64,000 bases of DNA, from assembly GCA_900291925.1 (NCBI GenBank), contig UWYS01000002.1, forward strand, positions 310,001 through 374,000, written 5' to 3'. The position numbers were made by a program, and so were the translations under genes. This document shows, piece after piece, positions 11,101 through 20,590 of the stretch; the stretch's first letter is position 1; each line of letters starts with the position of its first letter. A model generated the notes under the pieces. The model searched no databases. It was not told where the DNA came from and was given only the letters and a program-made list of their open reading frames with translations. This DNA comes from Thecaphora thlaspeos. Its lineage: Eukaryota; Basidiomycota; Ustilaginomycetes; Urocystidales; Glomosporiaceae.

Positions 11101-12805
11101 GGCACCATCGCCGCCTGATAGCCGCGACGGTACCCCTTTCGAGTGGTCGCCCTCCCCTTCGCCCGAGCCTGTCGTGCTCGGAGCGGACGGCTTCCCTCTG
11201 CCGACCGCCGAAGAGCTCGAGGCGATGGACGCGGAGGACGAGGAAGAAATTGCGCGCCTCAACGCCGATCAAAACGAGTTCGCCGCGTTCCTCAGCGCCA
11301 GCAAGGGCCGCAGCCTCTTTGACGTCCAGCAGGAGGTCGAGAACGAGGTGAACGCTCTGTGGGCCGAGCACGTAAACAGCAGGAAGTCGGAGGAGGACAT
11401 CACACGCCAGATGGCGCAAGAGATCCAGATGATGCTGCGCCTCTTTGGACTCCCGTACATCACCGCGCCTATGGAGGCGGAAGCGCAGTGCGCTGAGCTC
11501 GTTAGCCGTCGCCTCGTCGATGGCATCATCACCGACGACAGCGACGTGTTCCTGTTCGGCGGCACCCGGATCTACAAAAACATGTTCAACAATAACAGGG
11601 TGGTCGAGTGCTTCCTCCTCTCGGACCTGCAGAGGGAGCTGGGCCTCGACCGGGAGAAGCTCGTCCGGCTCGCCTATTTCCTCGGCAGCGACTACACCGA
11701 GGGCCTGGCTGGCGTGGGCCCCGTCCTGGCAATGGAGCTGCTCGCCCTCTTCTCTGGCCAAGACGGCCTCCTCAAATTCCGCGAATGGTGGTACAAGGTG
11801 CAGATGGGCAAGGACTCGCCCGAGGACACGCGAGGCAAGACAATGCGGCGCATCAAGAAGGCTCTGCGGAACAAGGTCCACCTGGCCCCCTCTTGGCCCG
11901 AGCCCGAAGTGCTCGATGCCTACTACCAGCCGACCGTCGATGAGAGCGATGAGCCGTTCCAATGGGGCCTGCCGGACCTCGACAGCCTGCGTACGTTCCT
12001 CGGCGAGTATCTGCACTGGCCCGTGACCAAGACCGATCAGTATCTCCTGCCGATCATTGAGAAGCAGAACCAGCGCAGCAGGGCCAGAGGCAACCAGAGC
12101 ACGCTCGATAGAAACGGTTTCTTTGACACCACCGCCGGGCTCGGCGTCTACGCCGGACGCAAGAAGCCCACCTACGGGTCCAACCGGCTGCAGGAGGTTG
12201 TCAATGGCTTCCGAGCCGCCACCAAGTCCAAAGCTGCTGGAGCCGCCTCCGCCGGCGACGACGCGACCAGCGCGCGAGCATCGTCAAAAGGTCGTGGTGG
12301 CCGCCATCGTCGCGTTCACCGTCGCGGCGCTACGGACGATGAAGCGACGAGCAGCGAGGAGGATGTCGACGACTCGTCTTCCTCTTCCTCGGACGGCATT
12401 GAGGTGGTCGAGGCAAACCTGCAGGCCCACGTACCAGAAGAACTGCTAGGCAAGGAAATGGCAAAGCGACGTCCGATCGTCCGAAGAGACGAGCTGGGCA
12501 CCGGCGCGGCGGCGTCGACAAAGGAGGACCGCCTTGCGGCACTGGACGCAGCCGTTGAGGCGCTCAAAGGGCAGCGGCCCGATGCGACGGCCGCAAGGAC
12601 CGCCAAGAAGCCCAGGAAAGCCCCGACCAAGGATGACCTGCGAGGCACGAAGCGGAGCAAAGACAAAGATAAGGCGAAGGAAGCCGAGGCCGCAACAGGA
12701 GCGGACCAGGCGGCCGGAGGGGAAGCGGATGGAGGAGACAGCAGCTCGAGCGCAGACGAGTGGCGGCCCCAAGCCAAGCGCGGGCGCGGTCGCGGTCAGG
12801 GGTAG
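8189..12805 (+). CDS. RAD2: RAD2/XPG structure-specific endonuclease (nucleotide excision repair)
   Basis: A single exon of 1538 residues. It starts MGVQGLWQLLQPVARPIKLE, the XPG-N domain (about 1-98), with metal-binding Asp in LAIDSSIW (D30) and FVFDGGAP. A long acidic, low-complexity spacer (about 110-1040) follows, as in Rad2/XPG but not FEN1. The XPG-I domain (about 1075-1180) shows LPYITAPMEAEAQCAEL, DDSDVFLFG and YFLGSDYTEGLAGVGP, carrying the remaining catalytic acids and the helix-hairpin-helix. The tail is basic, with GRG motifs. The enzyme makes the 3' incision in nucleotide excision repair and binds TFIIH and PCNA (family knowledge). The frame stops at 12805 inside a Gly-Arg repeat that continues in another frame to 13095, so the annotated end may be artificial. 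The upstream context gccATGG is a good start. Confidence 0.95.
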   Translation: MGVQGLWQLLQPVARPIKLETLEGKRLAIDSSIWLYHFQMAMRDKEGRTLSNAHILGFLWRILKLLFHGIRPVFVFDGGAPVMKSRTLTNRKARKQGAKESHSRTAEKLLAAQLRHAAIKHVAEGRTQPSDQTDAAAGLDDNTVYFDDLQQARPQALTNNDLQGYGSPSRTHVSSSQNASRNASPDKSGSPSKGRKPDWHRDPYALPELDRDLNALSAQNGKKGKRADYRFATEGELRAVMSTIAPEDLDTESELFRSLPPELQYELVGDLRAQSRMTSYKRLQSMLATAPTPIDFSRAQIAGLRTRNDLTQKVLTVTDEIGSANIKVPLRVAGERNKEYVLVRNLGAESGFVLGVRDSGTTVEKAINVDEDHERLDTTDDDQDQTDPEAELEMDEVEIPPVEASDTSADRIDPEVAALRSEADPVRRKEKALEILQMRAKQHARQARKEAGLNVDDYDARPRAARKLSEKPLFIRDAGTSGVDAIDLDADDDDKDGGEDGYAGEGNACVLDEELAADEAENLSRALKESERDRSAAPQQLCGFGLSSRRGEPISLHTAMRASNEPKLNDTIAPLPAERSVSRTSLASTEVAGKEQSLNPVGRKDDEDIEFEDVDVPAVANSSMARHATSAPAPVPSRPLSSDGQRDAQAAETLLPAASPESSRLAAESDRMKQLAALVNRAKRGLDAAPAPPRKSLAGSLRAVRLSPSSKKGQTLIDPGTTPPKSRATVDSPDRAKTQNLVSGPTTPIERKGAMGPPTRSASQQRLGIKASPSGPPESPSPAVARTSSDDGKSVLVGAHAVSASAALQPRTTSSPRQAPLASTTDLAVSEAQSSIAAGAGIDDGIEEAVEAARGEPSNTSASSENADLAAVGKGKSPLAARHSSSGKEPTPSAGPLSPGVGRQTGLSSSTAKAAAGIEPIEVGSSPPPMDQLESTDHSPERNHLPTPQPIALDNVPAATAETAAPAEPIRAPSPPDSRDGTPFEWSPSPSPEPVVLGADGFPLPTAEELEAMDAEDEEEIARLNADQNEFAAFLSASKGRSLFDVQQEVENEVNALWAEHVNSRKSEEDITRQMAQEIQMMLRLFGLPYITAPMEAEAQCAELVSRRLVDGIITDDSDVFLFGGTRIYKNMFNNNRVVECFLLSDLQRELGLDREKLVRLAYFLGSDYTEGLAGVGPVLAMELLALFSGQDGLLKFREWWYKVQMGKDSPEDTRGKTMRRIKKALRNKVHLAPSWPEPEVLDAYYQPTVDESDEPFQWGLPDLDSLRTFLGEYLHWPVTKTDQYLLPIIEKQNQRSRARGNQSTLDRNGFFDTTAGLGVYAGRKKPTYGSNRLQEVVNGFRAATKSKAAGAASAGDDATSARASSKGRGGRHRRVHRRGATDDEATSSEEDVDDSSSSSSDGIEVVEANLQAHVPEELLGKEMAKRRPIVRRDELGTGAAASTKEDRLAALDAAVEALKGQRPDATAARTAKKPRKAPTKDDLRGTKRSKDKDKAKEAEAATGADQAAGGEADGGDSSSSADEWRPQAKRGRGRGQG

Positions 12806-13298
12806 GTCGAGGTCCGGGTTGGGGTCGGGGTCGAGGTCGAGGTGCGGCATCTGCAACGACGAGCGAGAGAGGTGCCGCCGCTGTCACCACCGCCGCCACC
12901 ACTTCTGCGAATGGCCGAGGGCGAGGTCGAGGTAAACCGCGCACCGGCGCCAGAGCAAACCTCCATGGTGCTCGCAACATGAGCCTCGATGACATCCATC
13001 GCGTCCCTGAGTCGCGCAGTCCCAGCATCCCGCCTGGTCAGCTCCGCAGGAAGAGCAGCTTGACTAGCAGCACCCTGTCGACGCCGCAGCGATGAGTCGC
13101 CACTGTATCCTTGGAATATCGTACAAGTTGTGGCGAACCGGAATATTTTCATACTCTGCGGTACGCAACTCGTCAAAAGGGGCGGTGCTTTGCTTCTAGA
13201 TCAGCGCCAAGTGGTGGTATGGGTGTTTGTGATCAACGTTGCTACACAATTTGGGCATCAGAAAAAAGGACAGGGCAAAAAAAACTAAAAACTAGACT
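12806..13298. other. RAD2 3' flank with possible coding tail
   Basis: 12806-13095 reads in a second frame as a Gly-Arg and Ser/Thr-rich tail ending SSLTSSTLSTPQR and is probably part of RAD2 (see finding). 13096-13298 shows no coding signal and is A-rich near the tRNA-like gene (13266-13295). Confidence 0.5.
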
Positions 13299-13407
13299 TT
13301 CCCGGCCAGGGAATCGAACCCCGATCTGAACAGATACGTAAGAACTTCTCCTAACAGAAGAATTCTTTGTTGAGAGTATCCTATACTAAACATTGTACTA
13401 ACCAGAA
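13299..13407 (-). tRNA. tRNA-Glu(CTC)-like gene with an intron; possibly degenerate
   Basis: Read on the minus strand, the sequence folds as a cloverleaf. Acceptor TTCTGGT pairs with GCCGGGA (three G-U pairs) and the discriminator is A. The D stem is GTAC/GTAT, the anticodon stem GGATA/TATCT, and the T arm CGGGG-TTCGATT-CCCTG is textbook. The anticodon loop begins CTCTCA, giving anticodon CTC (Glu) if the intron is at the usual site after base 37. The intron is then about 33 nt (13338-13370). The D loop carries GT where GG (bases 18-19) is expected, and the body is AT-rich for this genome, so it could be a decayed copy. The anticodon depends on where the intron is placed. Confidence 0.6.
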
Positions 13408-14001
13408 AGAATTATTTATCCTGTTAGGCAGTGTAAATATGAACAATTCAAATTTTGGAACATATTTTCTCCTAGTTTTGTTCACGTTGTTGAAAGGTGT
13501 CCTCGAGCTGCAGCCGATCGGGCGCTAGACTTCAATCGACCCACCATAAGGGCAGACTGCCGGAAGGTCAATGTAGATGAGAGGCACACGCCGCCGGACG
13601 TGCATTTTCGCCTTCAGTTAGCGCAATCTCTACCTCTGGGCTTGTCAGGAAGTAATTGTCAGAAACGTCGTGACTGGTTCACTGTTCTACGCATCGCCTT
13701 TATCCCCCTGCTTGATGCGGCCACACAGTTGATTGTTGAACAGAGTGGAAATCGTAGGCTCACCTCCTTGGTGCGTATCTTTGTTGTCCCGCTTTGGTGA
13801 AAGAGAAGTCTGCGCCCGCCCGCCTGACTGAATGGGATGCATGACGACTTGACCCCTCTGCCCACCTTTCTTTCTCCTGACAAATGACCTGACAAATGAC
13901 CTGACCCCCTCACGTTGGCCGGCCTAGTGCAGTGAGGTACCCTTCGAAGCTCCTGTTCCGTGAGATCAGCTCGGTCTCTTTTTTCCGCAAGATCTAATCT
14001 G
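13408..14001. other. AT-richer intergenic stretch
   Basis: 13410-13500 is strongly AT-rich compared with the flanks. A 14-base direct repeat ACAAATGACCTGAC occurs at 13878 and 13890. No supported gene; short open frames lack family resemblance and start or splice signals. Confidence 0.4.
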
Positions 14002-14374
14002 TCACTGCTTCCCCGGGAGGGAGAGCCGTACATAAATGGGCGATCCTCGCGCGTTCCCTTCCTGCTGCGACATGGCCCTGCGATCCGTCTTGACCGAGAG
14101 GCCGGTCGAGGAGAGGTTGATGCCATTGTTCTGCGGAGGGCAGGAAGGATGCAGATGGGTTGGGTGTCGGGGGGTGAGGGCGCGGAGAAAGGAGGAAGGA
14201 GGAAGGAGGAAGGAGGAAGGAGATGAGCAGGGACAGGGCGCGACGAACCTTTAGGGCCTGCTGGCTGTGCTTGAGGCTCTGTACGCCCTGTTGGCCGGGC
14301 TTGAGAGCGTATACGATGGCAACGATGATGGCGAGGACGAGGGTGAGGAAGACGTAGTCACCGAGGGAAGCCAT
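14002..14374 (-). CDS. Small single-pass membrane protein, 84 residues, family unknown
   Basis: Minus strand, two exons: 14374-14249 (42 codons, phase 0) and 14130-14002 (42 codons plus TGA). The donor is AAG|GTTCGT and the acceptor CCTCCGCAG. Residues 6-24 (DYVFLTLVLAIIVAIVYAL) form one clear membrane helix directly after the start, followed by a short basic/polar cytosolic or matrix tail (KPGQQGVQSLKHSQQALK, then NNGINLSSTGLSVKTDRRA). The 118-nt intron holds a purine repeat. The spliced frame keeps a smooth, non-repetitive protein, which supports the model, but the last 20 residues may differ if another intron exists. I do not recognise the family. Confidence 0.55.
14187..14222. repeat. GGAGGAA purine microsatellite
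   Basis: Tandem GGAGGAA/GGAAGGA units, about five copies, lie within the intron of the small membrane-protein gene. Confidence 0.8.
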
Positions 14375-14799
14375 GTTGTATGTAGGTGTTTCTAGGTGTG
14401 TTGAAGAGGGGAGGTTGTGCGGAGATTGTGCGGATGGGTAGTTGATGCGGGGTCAAGTTGGATGCTGCGGGAAAGGGGGTGGTCGTCGTGAAGAAGCCGG
14501 CATGGCGGGAGGGTGGCCATAGGAATTCAAAACGGCCAAGTGGAGGAGCATTGCGGTTCCGATAGTTGGAGGGCCGCCGCCTGCTGCTTCGGAGATGGTC
14601 GTCCGAAGCACGCCGCGGCTGAGCCTGAGCGCATCTACCTCGCACCCATATCTCTCGCCCGAATAAAGAAAGCCAGCAGAGCGTAGCCAGCGTTCCTCCT
14701 CACGCGTCCATGGCGCAAATACAGTAAAGCAATCAACTCTGAATCGAGAGAATACATACCTATTTCATCTTGATCAAGACGAGAATTCCATCAGAGGTC
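14375..14799. other. 5' flank of small membrane-protein gene
   Basis: Probably the promoter and 5' leader of the minus-strand gene. No coding region supported. The MFS remnant begins at about 14800 without an upstream N-terminal part. Confidence 0.4.
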
Positions 14800-16277
14800 A
14801 GCCCAAACAAGCCGGCATGACGCAGCTCATCGTCTTCCGCGCCATCGCCGGCGTAGGTGGCGGAGGCATCTCGCGCTCGTCATGGTCGTCGTGAGCGACG
14901 TCATCAGCCTCCGCGAGAGAGGCACCTACCAAGGCGTGCTCGGCATGGTCGTGGCCATCTCCAACTCCGGAGGTCCTCTGGTCGGTGGCGCATTGGCTGG
15001 CGCCGGCTGGAGGTGGTGCTTCATGAGTGAGTCTAAGCTCTCCCCGTGAGCCTGCAGCGCATGCTTGCGTCGTCCTTGTCCTTCCGTTTTTCCCAGATCA
15101 ACGACGGCTGACGTTGCGTTCGACGACCTACGCCACCCCATCTTTCGAGCAGTCGCCGTCCCCATCTTCATCCTGGCGCTCGTGGCCCTCGTCTTCCTGC
15201 TCCCGCTCATGAAGGTCGAGGGCAGCATCAAGTCAAAGCTGGCCAAGATCGACTACCTCGGCGTCGCTCTGGTCCTCTCCGGGACGGTGCTGATGCTGCT
15301 CGGACTCAACTGGGGCGGTCAGACCTATCCTTGGGACGATGCGCGCGTCCTCAGCACCCTCATCTCGGGCGGCGTCATCTACGTCGTCTTTGCCGTTGTC
15401 GAGGCCAGGTTTGTGGCACTGCCGCTGGTGCCCGTGCGGCTCTTTAGGAACGGCACGGTCGCCTCGGTCCTCATCCAGACGGCCTGCTCGGGCGGCATCT
15501 TCTACCTCTTGCTCTTCTTTGTACCGCAGTACGCCCAGGTGGTCAAGGGCTACTCGGGCATTCTGGCGGGCGTCTGCCTGATCCCGCTCATGGCGATGCA
15601 GGCCATCACAAGTACCGCCGCAGGTATCCTGGTCAGCAAGACGGGGAGGAGGTACAAGGTGTTTATCGTCTGCGGCTTCGCCATCTTCTCGATCGGCGTA
15701 GGCCTCCTCGCCCTGCTCGATGTCAACACGGCCGTCGGCGAGGTCATTGCTTTCCTCGTCCTTTTGGGCTTTGGCGCCGGCGGTACGCTGCAGACGACGC
15801 TGGTCGCCGCGCAGAATGCCGTGGACCGCAAGGACCTCGCCGTGGTGACGAGCACACGCAACTTTACACGGCTCTTTGGCGGCACGCTGGCGCTGGCGGC
15901 CAGCTACATGATCCTCAACAATTCCGTGCGCAACCACCTCAGAGGCGTCGACGAGGCGACGGTCCGCCTCGTCATCTCGGACCCCACTTCGATCCGCGAC
16001 GGGCCTTATTCGGCCCAGGTGCAGGAACGCTTGCTCTCTGCCTACGTTGCGGCGTTCCGCAACGTCTTCTACTTTGGCCTGGCCATGATCCTCGTCGCCT
16101 TCCTGCTCACCCTCATTCTTCCTCAAGGAGCTGCCGCTCGACAAGGCGGACGACAAGCAGAGAAAGGAGGAGGGCAAGCAGTGGTTGCAGGATCGAAAAA
16201 CGCGCAATAAGATGCAGCGGCACCGCAACGACGTCGAGGCGTCGCAGCCCGCAGCGGCGGCGTACGAAAAGCAGTAG
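14800..16277 (+). pseudogene. DHA2-type MFS transporter pseudogene, 5'-truncated (copy 1)
   Basis: Homology begins in mid-protein with MTQLIVFRAIAGVGGGG at 14818, so the first four or so helices and the LDQTIIATALPTI motif of the family are missing. A 1-nt deletion follows at about 14870, then VSDVISLRERGTYQGVLG and a GPLVGGALAGAGWRWCF segment. After a non-coding gap (15027-15110) one long frame (to 16210) covers the remaining helices (VPIFILALVALVFLLPL, IQTACSGGIFYLLLFFVPQY, FGAGGTLQTTLVAAQNAV). Near 16120 a 1-nt insertion moves the conserved tail (LPLDKADDKQRKEE) into another frame, ending at 16275-16277. Compared with the copy at 49-51 kb it lacks four introns. DHA2 proteins are 14-helix H+-coupled drug or metabolite exporters (family knowledge). 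Confidence 0.85.
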
Positions 16278-16500
16278 TAGTAGTATAGTCTCTCGTCTCT
16301 CTCTCCGGCCCTGCCATCTCTGGAATTGATGTGGAATGTATTTGTATATTGCAGTGCGGTTTACTTGCCATGGAAAATGTGCCGATCGTCACGCCATCGC
16401 CTGATCGAAGAGGGTTGCCGACGTACTGTAGTAGATGAGGGTGCGACGACGACCGGACGGCGTCTCTGGCGTCTGACAGTGAGCTCGTCTCTTGTCGCCC
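16278..16500. other. Convergent 3' ends, no gene
   Basis: Space between the MFS pseudogene end and the mL57-like stop; nothing recognised. Confidence 0.4.
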
Positions 16501-17492
16501 CTATGCAAGCGCCTTGTCGGCCTCTGCCTGCCGCGTTGACGCGAGCTGCTTGAGCTCGTCGGGGAGACCCTGCGGGAAGGTTTCTGAGAGGAGGGACGGG
16601 AGGATGCGAGCGTGGAAGAAGCGGCTTGCCTTTTCTGCACCCGACTGGTGGTAGACGGCTCCGACGAGGGCCTCGAGGCAGACGCCGCGGATCTTGAAGA
16701 GGCCAGTCTCGAGCGGGCCGCGTTGCCCGTCGGTGACGGCGGGCGTCCATCGCATGGCCTTCTCTAGCTGCAAGTCGCGGCCGACCTTGTCGCCGAGCCT
16801 CGAGGTGTGGAGGACATTGTCGAGCTCAGAAGATTCGAGGAGGCGGAGGATGTAGGAGCGAGAGGACGAGGAGAGGGAAGGTGTGTTGAGGCAGGAGTGG
16901 AGGAAGAGAATGACGAACATCTTCAATGATCTCCGTCCTTTGGAGGATCCGGAGCGGGGAGCGGCGGAGCACAGGAGAAAAGGTAGCGAGGGTGAGCTCT
17001 GCACAAAGGAGAGGCGAGGGGAAGCCACGAGGGACAGACCGGAGGAGGGCGGGGAAGATGCTCACCCAGGAAAGCGAGCCTTCTATTGTTGCCGTCCTTT
17101 GCGTACATGAAGCTCTCGTGGGTCATGGCGCGCTTTGCGAGCTCTGCATCCTTTCCGAAGATATTTGTAGAGGGAAAGGGGGCGCGCGAGAAGTGAGAGA
17201 GGATGTCCTGGGGGGTGAGGGAGGCGCCTAGCGGTTGCACTGATGAGCGGCGGAGCGTGTCTGTTGGCGTATTGGAAGCAAAGGGAGCTGGAGAGAGTGC
17301 GGCCGACGCTAGAACTGAGGGCTGGGGCCGAGCGGCGTGGCTGGTAGAGGACAAGGAGCGAGACGGCGCAGGGGATGGCGAGGGGTGCGAGCGTCGCAGG
17401 GTGTTGGGGGAGGCGTTGCGAGCGACTCGATGCTGGGTGGAGCGGCTTACGAGGCCAAGCAAGGATAAGGTGGCCGTTCTGGTGGAGCTCAT
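16501..17492 (-). CDS. MRPL15: Mitochondrial large-subunit ribosomal protein with RNase III fold (mL57/MRPL15-like)
   Basis: Minus-strand exons 17492-17066 and 16937-16501, 287 residues. The donor is CTGG|GTGAGC and the acceptor CCAAAG. Residues 1-95 are Ser/Arg-rich with few acids, a typical mitochondrial presequence. The rest is an RNase III-like helical domain: AKRAMTHESFMYAKDGNNRR, LAFLGRRSLKM across the splice, then GDKVGRDLQLEKAMRW and GVCLEALVGAVYHQSG. The catalytic LEFLGDxxL signature is changed to LAFLGRRSL, so a nuclease is unlikely; this is expected of mL57. No double-stranded RNA-binding domain follows, which argues against mL44/MRPL3. It is divergent from eIF3g. Confidence 0.75.
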
Positions 17493-18144
17493 TGCGATAG
17501 GGGAGTGGGGGTGCTGGAGCGGACGCGAGGCTAGGGCGAGATGCGGTGCGGATGCAATAATGTTAGGGAGAAGAGGCGTCCAGCGTGGGGCGAGGGTGAG
17601 GGTGCGACGGCGTTGGAGGTTGTTGGTGGGTGCGGATGGGTTGGCTGGGCTGGTAGGAGGCTGATTGCCGACACATGGAGGATCTTGTAGAGAGAGAGAG
17701 AGAGAGAGAGAGAGGGTGTTGTAAGGTCGAGCGAGTCGTGGCTGCTGCTGGCGTTGGGCGCGTGGATTTTATCAAAAAAGAGTCTCCTTTTTTGCCTTGC
17801 CTTGCCTTGCCTGGCTTTGCTCGGGGCGCCAGCAACAACGACGCCTGCCTGCCCGCCCGCCTGCTTTCTCCTCGACCAGCAGGCACAGACTCGGAACCGA
17901 CGGCGTGAAAAACCAAGTCGACTCAGCCGCGCCCTTTTTGCAGGCAAAAGCGCTCGCAGCCGCTCGTAGCCGCCCGCGCGCCCGCCTCGTCTTGGCGCAC
18001 ACACACGCACGCCAAAGGCTCGCTCGCCAGATCATCATACACTCTCGACTCTCAGTACTACTCTACACCCACCACCGCCCGCCACCTCCTACACCACCTC
18101 ACCCGCTCTAGTCGGTCTCCACCCACCAACCCCTCGACGCAGCC
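17493..18144. promoter_or_regulatory. Bidirectional promoter region mL57/eIF3g with microsatellites
   Basis: Divergent 652-bp gap. It contains an (AG)n run of about 13 units at 17689-17714, a CCTTG tandem (four units) at 17795-17811 and a long CT/C-rich plus-strand tract before the eIF3g start. No TATA box recognised. Confidence 0.45.
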
Positions 18145-19591
18145 ATGTCGCCCGTACAGGCACCGTGCGTCCCCTTGCACCCAACCCACCTCTACCTCGC
18201 CCCGCCCCATCTTGGCCGTCTCACAGCTACTGACTGACTCCCTCTCTCCCTGACTTCTTTCTCTTTTCCTTCTTGACTTCGCCTTGTCCGCTAGCAGCGC
18301 CGCGCTCACCGACCCTACAAAGGCCTCCATGAACTGGGCCGATGACGTCGACGAGCACGGTACGTTCAGCCGGCCGCTCGGTCCTTCAGAGCTCCCCCCT
18401 CTGCCGCCGCTTCACCCGCTTATCTATGCTCACGCCCTCTCCGCCCTGCCCCCCGCACCTCTTTACAGTCTCGCCCGACGCCCCCAAGATCGAGGAGAGG
18501 GACGAGGGGAACGGCGTCAAGGTCATTGTCGAGTATCGCACAACCCCCGAAGGAAAGAAGGTCAAGGTGAGCCCGTCTGCCCGTCCCTTTCCTCCCCCAT
18601 CATCCCCCACCCCTGGCTCATGCAGCTTCAACGTGCCTTGCCCTCGAAAATAGATCACCCGCCGAATCAAGAGGACCCTCATCAAGACCAAGGTCAACCA
18701 CGACGTCGCAGAGCGAAAGACCTGGACCAAGTTCGGTCAGGAAAGGGGTCGTGCCGCCGGCCCGCACTCCGCCACCACCACCATCGGAGAGAATGTCCTC
18801 CTCAAGATGAGCGCTGGCAACAAGAGGGTAAGCCGAACAGACACACACCCACCCTGATGTGCAGCGCTATTCACTCAACCCGACTCCATCTCATCTTCTC
18901 CGTTTCCCTCCCTGCCTTGCCGCCTTGACCAGGACGAGCCCGAGGTCGATGACATGGACAAGGTGCGACAGCAGCTCTCCAACAAGAAGATCGTCTGCCG
19001 ACTCTGCAAGGGAGACCACTTTACCACAAAGTGCCCTTACAAGGACACGCTCGAGGCCATCCCCGGCACCGGCGACGCCGACGCCCCCGAGGGCGGCGAG
19101 GGCACCCTCACACCCGCCGCCATGGACCCCTCCAACCCTGCCGTCTCTGCCAATGCGTCCGGAAAGTATGTCCCACCCAGCATGCGCGCTGGTGCCAAGG
19201 ATGCTGGCGAAAAGATGGGCGGAATGGGCGGCGTTTCGAGGGACGACCTCCCCACACTGCGTGTCACCAACCTGGGCGAGGATGCCGACGACGACGAGCT
19301 GCGGGACCTCTTCAGTCGATACGGACGTGTCGTCCGTGTCTACATTGGCCGAGACCGCGAAACTGGTGCTTGCAAGGGCTACGCATTCGTCAGCTTCGAG
19401 AACCGGGAGGACGCCGATCGAGCGAGGCAAAAGGTGGATGGAAAGGGTGAGTTACCGACGTGCTCCATCCCGGCCGTTGTGCGCCAACGTCTTACTGAAA
19501 GCGCGGCTCCGCTTTTGACACCTCATCCACAGGATACGACAACCTTATCCTCAGCTGTCAATGGTCGCTGCCTCGAGGAGAGCGCCCCTAG
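18145..19591 (+). CDS. TIF35: Translation initiation factor eIF3 subunit G
   Basis: Six exons: 18145-18164, 18295-18359, 18469-18566, 18654-18827, 18933-19446 and 19533-19591; 930 nt, 309 residues. Exon 2 could start at 18298 without changing frame. The N-terminal half binds other eIF3 subunits (TTPEGKKVK, RRIKRTLIKTKV). A zinc knuckle CRLCKGDHFTTKCPYKD (Cx2Cx4Hx4C) sits near the middle, and the C-terminus is an RNA-recognition motif with RNP2 LRVTNL and RNP1 GYAFVSFE. It ends LILSCQWSLPRGERP, the usual eIF3g end. The factor promotes scanning and reinitiation in the cytosolic eIF3 complex. It is convergent with VMA4. Confidence 0.93.
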
Positions 19592-20206
19592 ACGGGCTCC
19601 CGTGGTCCTTGATACCTTCCACAGTGTCCACCAGAAAAAGCCGCCGGGTTCTTGCGCCAGGCGGCGCCCTGGGCCGTGCAAACCGCTGCACTACGATAAC
19701 CACCCTCGCTCGTTCGCTCGTTCGTTCCGGCAGGAGGTCTTCTTGTGCTCCCTTGCTGGACGCCCCTGTGCATTTAGCCCGGCGTGAAATCCACCCGCTT
19801 CCTTGCTACTCTCGACCCTGACTGCGCACCTTGTCCTTCCTTCCAAGGGCTGTTGCTCGAATTCGCCCAGACGGTGGCCTGCACGACGTTGCTGCCCATG
19901 CTGCAGCCGCACACTCGGGCACAAGCAGAGCCGCCGTGCGAGTGATGGGAATATGGACAAAGTTGGAGACACACGAACGGATCAGAGTGAAACAAAAGGT
20001 AGACGTGGTCGGGAGAGTCGGCCATGCTGGCAGTCTGGGGATCCAGCGAATAGACATGGCCGATGCAGAAGGAATCGATGCCTAGTTATAAAACCTGTGG
20101 GAGGCAAAGGAAAGAGGCGACAAGGGCAAGGTAGGTGGATCGCGTACGAATTAGACAATGACGTCGCTGGCGATGCAGTCTGGAAGGTTATTGCAAGTGT
20201 CGCTAC
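19592..20206. other. Convergent 3' flanks of eIF3g and VMA4
   Basis: Holds the 3' UTRs of both genes. Short open stretches are present on both strands but none has family resemblance. A CGTTCGCT-type short repeat lies at 19706-19727. Confidence 0.4.
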
Positions 20207-20551
20207 TCACTTCCGGTTCTCGTTTGGTCCAAAGAGGTCGAGTCGGATCTCGGGGAGCATCCGATCCTCGAGAAGCCTGAGCCTTTCCTCGAGGGTATTA
20301 TTAATGGTGATCTTCCCGCCATGACCGGCGAGGACGACGCCGCCGAAGCTGTCCTTGTTGAGGCCTTCCTTGACCTCGACTGAGGTCTCGCGGCCAGACT
20401 TTTCCTTGTAATCGGCCTCGGCGCCCTTTGCAGCCTCTTGCGCCAGCTGAACGTCGGTGGAGCGGACGGTGACATAGACCTTCTTCTCCATCAGTTGCAG
20501 GAGACCCTGTCAGAGGGCGGAGAGGGCGGAGAGGCCGGTGAGAAACACAGG

Positions 20552-20590
<39 letters not shown>

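Noticed and set aside
10964..12016. 350-codon antisense frame within RAD2
   Set aside because: Shadow of the conserved XPG-I region; no independent motif.
15233..16228. 331-codon antisense frame within MFS copy 1
   Set aside because: Mirror of a membrane-protein frame; highly charged with no resemblance to a family.
19592..19790. Continuation of eIF3g frame past exon 5
   Set aside because: The retained-intron frame runs on, but splicing at 19446/19533 gives the conserved LSCQW end; the longer frame is intronic and 3' UTR read-through.
20521..20589. Repeated agagag units as a possible CRISPR or satellite array
   Set aside because: Simple dinucleotide microsatellite inside an intron, with no spacers.
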